A DNA stretch of 8,094 bases from Flavobacteriaceae bacterium UBA5079 (GTDB taxonomy: Bacteria; Bacteroidota; Bacteroidia; Flavobacteriales; Flavobacteriaceae): NCBI GenBank assembly GCA_002414705.1, contig DIAL01000119.1:10833-18926 (forward strand), written 5' to 3'. The position numbers and the translations under genes were made by a program. Under the pieces are notes generated by a model. That model saw only the letters and a list, made by a program, of their open reading frames with translations. It searched no databases and was not told the DNA's origin. This document shows, one piece after another, positions 1 through 5,887 of the stretch (positions are counted from its first letter, which is position 1; the number at the start of each line of letters is the position of its first letter).

Positions 1-1
1 A

Positions 2-388
2 AATGGAAAATATAGTAGCTTAACACATGCTAAAATTGAAAATGGCATTTTCACCTTTTGGATGGAAATTCCTTTAGCCCTAGGAACTGTTGGAGGCCTT
101 ACAGGTTTGCATCCTCTAGTGAAATTTGCTATGGAATTATTACACAAACCATCAGCAAAAGAACTCATGCAAATTGTTGCAGTAGCTGGATTGGCACAGA
201 ATTTTGCGGCTTTGCGTTCGTTAACCACTACAGGCATTCAAGAAGGTCACATGAAAATGCATTTAATGAATATTTTGAATCAGTTTGATGCAACTTCAGA
301 AGAAAAAACTCAAATCATTAATCATTTTAAAACCCACATTGTTACTCATAGAGCGGTTGTTGAAGCTATTGAAAACTTACGAAAATAA
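2..388 (+). CDS. Class II (bacterial) hydroxymethylglutaryl-CoA reductase, 3' part only
   Basis: This enzyme interconverts HMG-CoA and mevalonate in the cytosol, the committed step of the mevalonate route to isoprenoids. The frame is open from base 2, so the 5' part lies left of the window and the internal ATG at 62 is not the start. The 128 visible residues are the C-terminal end. They carry the class II signature IPLALGTVGG (about residues 23-32 of the fragment), then GLAQNFAALRSLTTTGIQEG and HM. The His of GIQEGHM (fragment residue 83) aligns with the catalytic His of the Pseudomonas mevalonii enzyme (His381). The other catalytic residues (Glu, Lys, Asp) lie in the missing part and cannot be checked. 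Class II enzymes are often called degradative, but in Flavobacteriaceae the gene more likely serves biosynthesis, because a GHMP kinase follows 39 nt downstream on the same strand. The family call is very secure. Confidence 0.96.
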   Translation, partial: NGKYSSLTHAKIENGIFTFWMEIPLALGTVGGLTGLHPLVKFAMELLHKPSAKELMQIVAVAGLAQNFAALRSLTTTGIQEGHMKMHLMNILNQFDATSEEKTQIINHFKTHIVTHRAVVEAIENLRK

Positions 389-427
389 GCCAAACTAATT
401 CATCATAAACAAGATTACACATAAAGC

Positions 428-1330
428 ATGACACGTTTTTATAGCAATGGCAAATTATTACTCACAGGTGAATACGTGGTTTTAGATGGCGCTTTATCTT
501 TAGCATTACCAACTAAACCTGGTCAATCTTTACATATAGAACCTCTGGAAACGGACACCATTATATGGACGAGTAAAGATGAAAAAGGAACTGTTTGGTT
601 TAAAGATACTTTTACCATTTCAGGAGAAACTATAATTAGTAAAAATCTGAAAAATGCTATTTCAGAACGGTTAACTCAAATTCTTAATGTTGCCAGAACA
701 TTGAATCCTGAATTTTTAAAGTCTTGCTATTCTGTTGAAAGTCGGTTAACATTTCCGAGAAATTGGGGACTTGGCACCTCTTCTACTTTATTAAATAATA
801 TTGCAAATTGGGCTAATGTTAATCCGTATAAACTATTAGAAAAAACTTTTGGTGGCAGTGGTTATGACATTGCCTGTGCGCAACATGACACTGCTATAAC
901 CTATCAATTACAAAACAAAAATGTACAGGTAATACCTGTACATTTTAATCCACCGTTTAAGGAGCATTTATACTTTGTGTATTTAAACCAAAAACAGAAT
1001 AGTCGTGATGGGATTGCTAACTACAGAAACAGTTCTAAAAGTAACACAAATGCTATTTCAGAAATAAATGCCATTACAAATCAAATGATTTCTTGTTGTT
1101 CAATTTCAGAATTTAATTTGTTAATGAATAGACATGAAGACATTGTTTCCAAATTAATTCAGCAACCAACCGTTAAAGCACGTTTATTTTCAGATTTTAC
1201 TGGTGAATTAAAAAGTTTAGGTGCTTGGGGTGGCGATTTTATTTTGGTATCCTCAACTGAAAACCCGGAACGCTATTTTAAGGCGAAAGGGTATCAAACC
1301 ATAATTCCGTATCAAGATTTGATTTTATAG
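428..1330 (+). CDS. GYDIA-family GHMP kinase (mevalonate or phosphomevalonate kinase-like)
   Basis: A complete 300-residue small-molecule kinase of the GHMP superfamily (galactokinase, homoserine, mevalonate and phosphomevalonate kinases). The three GHMP motifs are visible. Motif 1 is NGKLLLTGEYVVLDGA at residues 7-22. Motif 2, the ATP phosphate-binding loop, is PRNWGLGTSST at 110-120. Motif 3 is LGAWGGDF at 264-271. Between them lies FGGSGYDIA at 141-149, which gives the Bacteroidota subfamily its name and carries an Asp at the position of the usual catalytic Asp. Motif 1 reads GEY, as in phosphomevalonate kinases, rather than the GEH typical of mevalonate kinases. That favours a phosphorylated substrate but does not prove it. 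The gene follows HMG-CoA reductase with no promoter or terminator visible in the 39-nt gap, so the two are probably co-transcribed for isoprenoid synthesis. The ATG at 428 places motif 1 at the expected distance from the N-terminus. The protein is soluble and cytosolic. An unexplained 13-bp inverted repeat lies inside the gene at 918-946. Confidence 0.93.
   Translation: MTRFYSNGKLLLTGEYVVLDGALSLALPTKPGQSLHIEPLETDTIIWTSKDEKGTVWFKDTFTISGETIISKNLKNAISERLTQILNVARTLNPEFLKSCYSVESRLTFPRNWGLGTSSTLLNNIANWANVNPYKLLEKTFGGSGYDIACAQHDTAITYQLQNKNVQVIPVHFNPPFKEHLYFVYLNQKQNSRDGIANYRNSSKSNTNAISEINAITNQMISCCSISEFNLLMNRHEDIVSKLIQQPTVKARLFSDFTGELKSLGAWGGDFILVSSTENPERYFKAKGYQTIIPYQDLIL
918..946 (+). repeat. Perfect 13-bp inverted repeat inside the GHMP kinase gene
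   Basis: Bases 918-930 and 934-946 are exact reverse complements around a 3-base AAT loop, so the RNA could fold into a tight hairpin. It encodes residues around KNVQVIPVHF of the kinase and the frame stays open. The right arm ends in TTTT, which makes it look weakly like an intrinsic terminator on the + strand. The stem has only four G-C pairs, so real termination activity is uncertain. The repeat is seen directly; its function is unknown. Confidence 0.7.
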
Positions 1331-1388
1331 ATAGAAGATTACTTTTGAAGTGCTTAAAACAGAATGCAATTTTCTCTAGGATTATGTG

Positions 1389-1416
1389 AAACTGAAACAC
1401 GTTCAGTTTAACGTGT
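1389..1416. repeat. Intergenic palindromic element between convergent genes
   Basis: Two overlapping inverted repeats are present. AAACTGAA (1389-1396) pairs with TTCAGTTT (1402-1409), and ACACGTT (1397-1403) pairs with AACGTGT (1410-1416). They share bases, so they are alternative folds rather than two independent hairpins. From memory the core resembles short palindromes scattered between genes of many Flavobacteriaceae, with CTGAAACAAGTTCAG-like cores, and this could be a diverged copy. That resemblance is recalled, not searched. The element sits downstream of the kinase stop and upstream of the terminator. Confidence 0.4.
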
Positions 1417-1462
1417 ACCAAAAACATCATGCTTCTTATACATCATAACTTAATTAGACAAA

Positions 1463-1501
1463 AACAAAAAAGGCTTTACAAATTGTAAAGCCTTTTTTGT
1501 T
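1463..1501. terminator. Bidirectional intrinsic terminator between convergent operons
   Basis: Bases 1463-1480 and 1484-1501 form an uninterrupted 18-bp stem with a 3-base AAT loop. The core AGGCTTTACA / TGTAAAGCCT is flanked by a run of six A on the left and six T on the right, so it gives a hairpin plus U-tract on either strand. It lies 132 nt after the GHMP kinase stop and 20 nt after the stop of the - strand parvulin gene. It can therefore end transcripts of both converging operons. This is the clearest regulatory site in the window. Confidence 0.93.
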
Positions 1502-1521
1502 ATGTAAAAAATACAACTAAA

Positions 1522-3645
1522 TTATTGTACTGTATTTGCTCTGTTATCATCAATTTCTGCTGCGTTTTTAAGTGCAGTATATAATTTAGATGTTACTGAA
1601 TTCACTTTAGTTGTTTGCACCTGATTAGCAAACCCTTGGTAATTATCTAATTCTGTAGCTGGCGTTAATTTTTCTACACGGATCATGTAAACACCTTTTT
1701 CTCCTACAATTAATTTTGATGTTTGACCTTCTTTCATTCCAAATGCATAACCAACAACTTTTGGCTCATTTCCTGCACCTGAAATAGTAGGTGTTTTCAT
1801 ATTAATAGCTAAAGCAGAACGTACTGAAGTATTTTCGGCAGTTGCCATTTCTTCTAATGTTGTAGCTGAAACTCTACTCTTAATTAATTCGGCCTTCTTT
1901 TCCTTACGAATAGCTGGAAGCGCAGTAACTGAAGCATCTTCAGATTTCATTAAACCTGCTTTATTTTTAGCTACTAACTGAACAATAGCATAACCACCTG
2001 GCACATTAAAACGTTTGTAATCTCCAATTTCCGTAGCTTCTTCAAAAGACCAACGTGTAATAGCTCGCTGATTTCCTAAACCTGGAATAGTTTCATCCAA
2101 TACTTTAATTGTGTTTACAGGACGAACCACATAGTCTTGCTCTTTAGCTAAATCTGTAAAATCACCTTTTTCTAAACTGATTTCGAAGTTAGATGCTTCT
2201 CTAAATACATTATTTACTGTTTGTTCAGATGGCTCAATTTTTCTAGCAATTGTTCCAATCTTAACAGCACGCTGTTCGTTTTTCTGACCTAATATTTCAA
2301 TTACGTGGAAACCGAAATTCGATTTAACAACACCTATTGTTCCTGTTTCGTTTTCAAAAGCAAAATCTCTGAATTCAGGAACCATTGCGTTATATGTAAA
2401 CCAATCTAAAACACCTTCGTTTTCATTACTTACGGTATCTACAGAAAAATCTAATAACGATACAAACTTGCTGTTATCCGCTTTTATAATTGTCATTAAA
2501 CTGTCTGCTGTATTTTTAGCTTCAACTTCTGTTTGGGTTGTTGTTTCAGATTGTGAACGTGAACCAACAAACGGAATTAAAATATGTCTAGCTTTTACTG
2601 AATCTGGTAATTGTGTTACAGCAACCATTTTTGTTAACTTAACAAATCCGTTATCTTTATAAGGTCCATAAACTTGACCAACGTTCATATTAAAAACTGT
2701 GTCTGCTACGGCTTCTGGTAAGGCTGTTTTTTTAATAAAACGGTTATCAAACTTCACTTCCGAATTAGCAACAAAGTTGATATAGTTTTCATTGTTTTTT
2801 ACTTCAGAAAAAGCTGGAATAGTATCTGTTCTACCATTTACATATTCAACTTGTTCCGATTTGTATTTTGCAATATCATTTTCTATGTCTTGAATATCTT
2901 CAACAGATGCTTCTTCTTTAAACTGAACGAACTGTAAATCTCTAGATTCTTCTACTTCGTAGTCTTTTCTATGATTTTTCATGTAAGCTTCAATTTCCGC
3001 TTTAGAAACTGTAATAGTACTATCTGCAATTGAAGAAAATGGTACTTGAACAAATTTAATGTCCGCATTATCACCTTCTAATTTGTGTTCCAATTTGCCT
3101 TCTGCAAGGGTTCCAACCATACCTGCTTTAACCATGTTAAAATAGTTTTGTTGTAAAGCGTTAACAGCAATAGAGTTTTCATAGTCAATCCATTGTTGGT
3201 ATGCTGCTGGAGACGTTGCCTTTAAATTAGCAATGTATTCGGTTAGTTTGTTATCATCAAAAAGACCTGCTTCATTTTGAAAATCTGGATTAGTTGCCAA
3301 ATTAGTACGTAAAATATCACGCATCTGATCTCTTTCAACTGTAATTCCTAATTCTTCAAATTGGGTTTCCAAAACGGCATTACGCACTTCTTGATCCCAA
3401 ACACGATTCATAACTTGTGTTGATGTTGCTTGACCACCCATTTGTCTGGTAGCATTTTCAACTTTTTGCATAAAATCCACACGCATAACGTCTTTACCGT
3501 TTACGGCTCCAACTACATCTTGAGATTTACTAGCAAAACTTGCACTTCCATCAAAAAGACCAGATAGTATAAAAGCAAATAATGCTAATGCAATAACTAA
3601 TATTAATACTACTGTTTTTTGTCTAATTTTATTTAAAATTGCCAT
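1522..3645 (-). CDS. Membrane-anchored parvulin-type peptidylprolyl isomerase / periplasmic foldase (PpiD-like)
   Basis: A 707-residue PpiD/SurA-type folding factor, expected to be anchored in the inner membrane and to act on newly exported envelope proteins in the periplasm. A basic N-terminus (KIRQK, residues 6-10) precedes one membrane helix at about 11-31 with no cleavage site. A SurA_N/PpiD-type chaperone region follows (about 44-200, beginning VVGAVNGKDV). The parvulin domain spans about 349-454: it opens with ARHILIPF and closes with FGFHVIEILGQ, so the two active-site His (354 and 447) are present, as is MVPEFRDFAF (421-430). The usual GGDLGWF turn is instead EGVLDWF (410-416). Residues about 475-560 look like a second, degenerate parvulin-like segment lacking the His pair, and the C-terminus is extended and charged. 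The overall plan and length fit PpiD-like proteins of Bacteroidota. The ATG at 3645 is chosen because it directly precedes the anchor. The gene lies 98 nt downstream of the CNNM-type transporter gene. The family is secure; PPIase activity and client proteins are inferred. Confidence 0.94.
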   Translation of the reverse strand: MAILNKIRQKTVVLILVIALALFAFILSGLFDGSASFASKSQDVVGAVNGKDVMRVDFMQKVENATRQMGGQATSTQVMNRVWDQEVRNAVLETQFEELGITVERDQMRDILRTNLATNPDFQNEAGLFDDNKLTEYIANLKATSPAAYQQWIDYENSIAVNALQQNYFNMVKAGMVGTLAEGKLEHKLEGDNADIKFVQVPFSSIADSTITVSKAEIEAYMKNHRKDYEVEESRDLQFVQFKEEASVEDIQDIENDIAKYKSEQVEYVNGRTDTIPAFSEVKNNENYINFVANSEVKFDNRFIKKTALPEAVADTVFNMNVGQVYGPYKDNGFVKLTKMVAVTQLPDSVKARHILIPFVGSRSQSETTTQTEVEAKNTADSLMTIIKADNSKFVSLLDFSVDTVSNENEGVLDWFTYNAMVPEFRDFAFENETGTIGVVKSNFGFHVIEILGQKNEQRAVKIGTIARKIEPSEQTVNNVFREASNFEISLEKGDFTDLAKEQDYVVRPVNTIKVLDETIPGLGNQRAITRWSFEEATEIGDYKRFNVPGGYAIVQLVAKNKAGLMKSEDASVTALPAIRKEKKAELIKSRVSATTLEEMATAENTSVRSALAINMKTPTISGAGNEPKVVGYAFGMKEGQTSKLIVGEKGVYMIRVEKLTPATELDNYQGFANQVQTTKVNSVTSKLYTALKNAAEIDDNRANTVQ

Positions 3646-3684
3646 CTGTCGTTTAATTTTTTACAATATAGTGCGCGAAAATAC

Positions 3685-3716
3685 CATTTTCTATCTGATA
3701 ATAAAAGTAGAAAATG
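3685..3716. repeat. 9-bp inverted repeat upstream of the parvulin gene
   Basis: CATTTTCTA (3685-3693) and TAGAAAATG (3708-3716) are perfect reverse complements separated by 14 nt. They lie in the 98-nt gap between the transporter stop and the parvulin start, 40 to 71 nt upstream of the start codon. The element is AT-rich and lacks a following T-run on the - strand, so it looks more like an operator or a chance repeat than a terminator. I see no good TAnnTTTG promoter element in this gap; TATATTGT (3664-3671 on the - strand) is only a partial match. Confidence 0.4.
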
Positions 3717-3743
3717 ACATAAATTATTTTAATTATCGGGAAA

Positions 3744-5042
3744 TTAGTCTTCTTGAAGAATTTTAAGTTTCACCAAGTCTATTTTTGTGGTAGAAACTTC
3801 CAAGATTGTAAACTGAAAATCGGCGATCATAACCACTTCGTCTTTTTGCGGAATTCCTTCTGTTTGATCGACAATTAAACCACCTAAAGTCTCGTAATTC
3901 TCACTATCTGGCAGATTTAATTTATAGGTTTCATTCAGATAATCGACTTCTAATCTGGCTGAAAAAATATAATTCGTGTCGTCAATTTTTTCTTCAGTTA
4001 ATACTATGGTATCGTGTTCGTCTTCAATTTCGCCAAAAAGTTCTTCTACAATATCTTCAACAGTCATAATACCAGATGTGCCACCATATTCATCTAAAAC
4101 CACAGCAATACTCTTACGTTTTTTTATTAGGGCACTTAATACATCTTTTACGAGCATGGTTTCTGGGACAAACTCTACTGGCATGATAATAGACTTTAAT
4201 GTTTTTGGTTTTTTAAACAACTCGAAAGAGTGCGCGTAACCTAATATATCATCAATATTATCTTTATAAACCAGTATTTTTGAAATTCCGGTATCCGTAA
4301 ATTTTCCATTAATAGATTTTAAAGATTCTGTAACATCAACCGCTATAATTTCGGTTCTTGGCACCATCACTTCACGTGCTTTTACTTCAGAAAATTCTAA
4401 TGCATTTTGAAATATTTGAATTTCGGTATCCACATCATCGTGCGGTTCTGCAGATTCCATTTGCTCGCTAATATAATGACCAAGTTCTATTTTAGTGAAA
4501 GCCAGTTGCACTTGATCACCCTCGGTTTTGAAGAATTTTTTAAGAACAAAATCGGTTATCCAGATTATAAAATCGCTTATCCATGAAAATAACACATAAA
4601 ACACATAGGCTGGTATTGCTAATATTTTTAATAGCGAATTAGCATAAATTTGAAAAAACACTTTTGGTAAAAATTCGGCAGTAATTAATATAATAAGGGT
4701 TGAAATTATGGTTTGAGTTAGCAGACTAAAGTCTATCAACATATAATTTAAAATAGCCGAATTTGAATTGGAAGACGCTAGCATATCTTGAAACCAACCC
4801 ACCAGTAAATCACCCATAAAAAAACCATACACAACTAAAGCAATATTATTCCCAATAAGCATGGTAGCAATAAACTTGGAAGGTTTTACGGTTAGTTTAG
4901 ATAATATTTTAGCCAATAAACCGCTTTGCTTTTTTTCAATTTCTATGTGAATTTTATTGGAAGACACATAGGCAATTTCCATACCTGAAAAGAAAGCAGA
5001 AAGGATTAAGGATGCAATTATAATAATGACATCTGGGTTCAT
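3744..5042 (-). CDS. CNNM/CorC-family (hemolysin family) membrane transporter with paired CBS domains
   Basis: A 432-residue protein of the CNNM/CorC/HlyC group; related proteins transport Mg2+ or other divalent ions across the inner membrane. 'Hemolysin' is a historical label and implies no toxin. Order of parts: a DUF21/CNNM membrane domain at residues 1 to about 190, with hydrophobic stretches near 4-20, 57-80, 100-122 and 140-165, the family motif SAFFSGMEIAYVSSNK (15-30) and AEFLPK (122-127). A CBS pair follows at about 222-342: VMVPRTEIIAVD opens the first, and SIAVVLDEYGGTSGIMTVED (311-330) with IVEELFGEIEDE (331-342) closes the second. The C-terminal CorC_HlyC domain is at about 355-430 (YETLGGLIVD). 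CBS pairs usually bind adenine nucleotides and could gate transport. The start lies 3 nt after the stop of the 63-residue membrane protein, so the pair is surely co-transcribed. Gliding protein GldE belongs to the same superfamily, but the usual GldE neighbour gldD is not seen here, so I do not call it GldE. The ion specificity is unknown. Confidence 0.93.
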   Translation of the reverse strand: MNPDVIIIIASLILSAFFSGMEIAYVSSNKIHIEIEKKQSGLLAKILSKLTVKPSKFIATMLIGNNIALVVYGFFMGDLLVGWFQDMLASSNSNSAILNYMLIDFSLLTQTIISTLIILITAEFLPKVFFQIYANSLLKILAIPAYVFYVLFSWISDFIIWITDFVLKKFFKTEGDQVQLAFTKIELGHYISEQMESAEPHDDVDTEIQIFQNALEFSEVKAREVMVPRTEIIAVDVTESLKSINGKFTDTGISKILVYKDNIDDILGYAHSFELFKKPKTLKSIIMPVEFVPETMLVKDVLSALIKKRKSIAVVLDEYGGTSGIMTVEDIVEELFGEIEDEHDTIVLTEEKIDDTNYIFSARLEVDYLNETYKLNLPDSENYETLGGLIVDQTEGIPQKDEVVMIADFQFTILEVSTTKIDLVKLKILQED

Positions 5043-5045
5043 AGG

Positions 5046-5237
5046 CTATTTTCTGTCTCTGTCTTCAAAACGCTTGTTGAATTTTTTTCTAAAGAAAAAC
5101 ATAAAAACAGCAGTAGCAGCCAATAGCAAAGAAATATAGTCTATGACCTCGTTTTCCATATATTTTTGAATGGCTACATAAATAAATAGCGCTGCAAAAA
5201 CTAAATAGGCGTACTGAAAAAACTTAAAGATTTTCAT
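5046..5237 (-). CDS. Small two-helix membrane protein of unknown function
   Basis: I do not recognise a family with a known function. The 63-residue product has two predicted membrane helices (about residues 7-24 and 33-49) separated by a short acidic turn (YMENEVID). It ends in a strongly charged, mainly basic tail (RKKFNKRFEDRDRK). By the positive-inside rule both ends would be cytoplasmic, giving a hairpin in the inner membrane. It is the first gene after the terminator at 5276-5310, has a good -7 promoter element 28 nt upstream, and stops 3 nt before the CNNM-type transporter. That placement, and the coherent membrane topology, argue that it is a real gene. A role as an accessory subunit of the transporter is a guess from context only. 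Confidence 0.82.
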   Translation of the reverse strand: MKIFKFFQYAYLVFAALFIYVAIQKYMENEVIDYISLLLAATAVFMFFFRKKFNKRFEDRDRK

Positions 5238-5264
5238 CTTGATATTTTTGATTTATTATTAAAA

Positions 5265-5272
5265 CAAAGGTA
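5265..5272 (-). promoter_or_regulatory. Candidate Bacteroidota -7 promoter element for the 63-residue protein / transporter operon
   Basis: Read on the - strand this is TACCTTTG, an exact match to the Bacteroidota -7 consensus TAnnTTTG. It lies 28 nt upstream of the start codon at 5237, which would leave a leader of about 20 nt. No clear TTG-type -33 element is seen at the usual distance; that position falls in the loop of the upstream terminator. The site is supported by its place right after a terminator and right before a new gene pair. Confidence 0.5.
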
Positions 5273-5275
5273 AAT

Positions 5276-5310
5276 AAAAAAACCTCATGCCTTTAAAAAT
5301 CATGAGGTTT
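5276..5310 (-). terminator. Intrinsic terminator downstream of lptC
   Basis: On the - strand the arms AAACCTCATG (5310-5301) and CATGAGGTTT (5289-5280) form a 10-bp stem with an 11-nt loop, followed by a run of seven T (5282-5276, three of them in the stem). It begins 23 nt after the lptC stop codon. It should end the barrel-TPR-lptC transcript and separate it from the downstream 63-residue protein / transporter pair. The + strand side has only a weak T-rich tail, so the site works mainly for the - strand. Confidence 0.87.
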
Positions 5311-5332
5311 CCGTTATTTATTTATTACTAGG

Positions 5333-5887
5333 CTATTCGTCTACAGATACAGAACCATCTATTTCTAATACTTGAGCTTTAGTAAACTTGACATCCGAAT
5401 CGAAACCTTTACCATTTAAAATATCGGCTTTTCGTTTAAATGTTACGGATGTATTGGTAAATAACCATTGTCTATTTTGGTCATAATATAACTGCTCGGC
5501 AAACAAAGTGTCATTTTCTGAAGAAGCCAGTACCACATTTCCTTGCATATCAATTAGACCTGTTTTATCATATACAATGGCATAATCTGCTGTAATGGTA
5601 CTTTTTTTATTGTCTTCATCAAATAAATCCATTTCAACCGTGTTTGGGAATTCTGAAAATGGAAAATCACGGTTAGAATAATCTAACATTTTCGGACTCC
5701 TTAAATTGGCCGTAACGCGTGCTGAATCTGTGTATTTTAAATTCATATTTTCAGCAATACCTATGGGTGCATTTTCTGAAATACCTATTTTTTTAACGTC
5801 TTCAAAATTATTTTTACATGAAAAAACCATAGTCAAAGCACTTGCAATGACTATGGTTTTGTTTATATGATTTTTTAAGGTAATCAT
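5333..5887 (-). CDS. lptC: LptC-like LPS export protein, predicted lipoprotein
   Basis: LptC links the inner-membrane LptBFG ABC transporter to the periplasmic LptA bridge and passes lipopolysaccharide towards the outer membrane. The 184-residue product begins with a short basic region (KNHINK), a hydrophobic segment (about 11-22) and a lipobox-like VFSC ending at Cys24. It therefore looks like a lipoprotein, unlike E. coli LptC with its uncleaved membrane helix. The rest is a beta-rich LptC/OstA-type fold: TITADYAIVYDKTGLIDMQG is followed by NVVL (116-120 includes GNVVL), then LYYDQNRQWLFTN (133-145) and NGKGFDSD (158-165). A longer in-frame ATG exists at 5926. I prefer 5887 because it overlaps the TPR gene stop as TAATG, a usual translational-coupling layout, and gives a proper signal peptide. 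The family call comes from overall pattern and context and is good but not absolute. A 13-bp inverted repeat overlaps the signal-peptide codons. Confidence 0.86.
   Translation of the reverse strand: MITLKNHINKTIVIASALTMVFSCKNNFEDVKKIGISENAPIGIAENMNLKYTDSARVTANLRSPKMLDYSNRDFPFSEFPNTVEMDLFDEDNKKSTITADYAIVYDKTGLIDMQGNVVLASSENDTLFAEQLYYDQNRQWLFTNTSVTFKRKADILNGKGFDSDVKFTKAQVLEIDGSVSVDE
5823..5860 (-). repeat. Perfect 13-bp inverted repeat in the signal-peptide region of lptC
   Basis: Bases 5823-5835 and 5848-5860 are exact reverse complements around a 12-nt loop. On the - strand the hairpin covers about codons 10-22 of lptC, and the second arm ends in a run of six T, so it resembles an intrinsic terminator or attenuator placed just inside the gene. 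The five G-C pairs per stem suggest moderate stability. The inverted repeat is certain; any effect on lptC expression is inference. Confidence 0.7.

Noticed and set aside
58..288. A second open frame overlapping the HMG-CoA reductase fragment
   Set aside because: It lies wholly inside a strongly conserved enzyme sequence in another frame, and its product is Cys/Ser/Trp-rich with no recognisable pattern.
2468..2662. A + strand frame opposite the parvulin gene
   Set aside because: It is antisense to the parvulin domain coding region, with no promoter-like site and no protein family resemblance.
3646..3743. Promoter for the parvulin gene at TATATTGT
   Set aside because: It is only a partial match to TAnnTTTG, and no TTG element sits at the right distance; read-through from the transporter gene is equally possible.
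3744..5042. Reading the 'hemolysin' family protein as a toxin or as the gliding protein GldE
   Set aside because: The domain set (DUF21, two CBS, CorC_HlyC) is that of a CNNM/CorC-type transporter. The usual GldE neighbour gldD is absent nearby.
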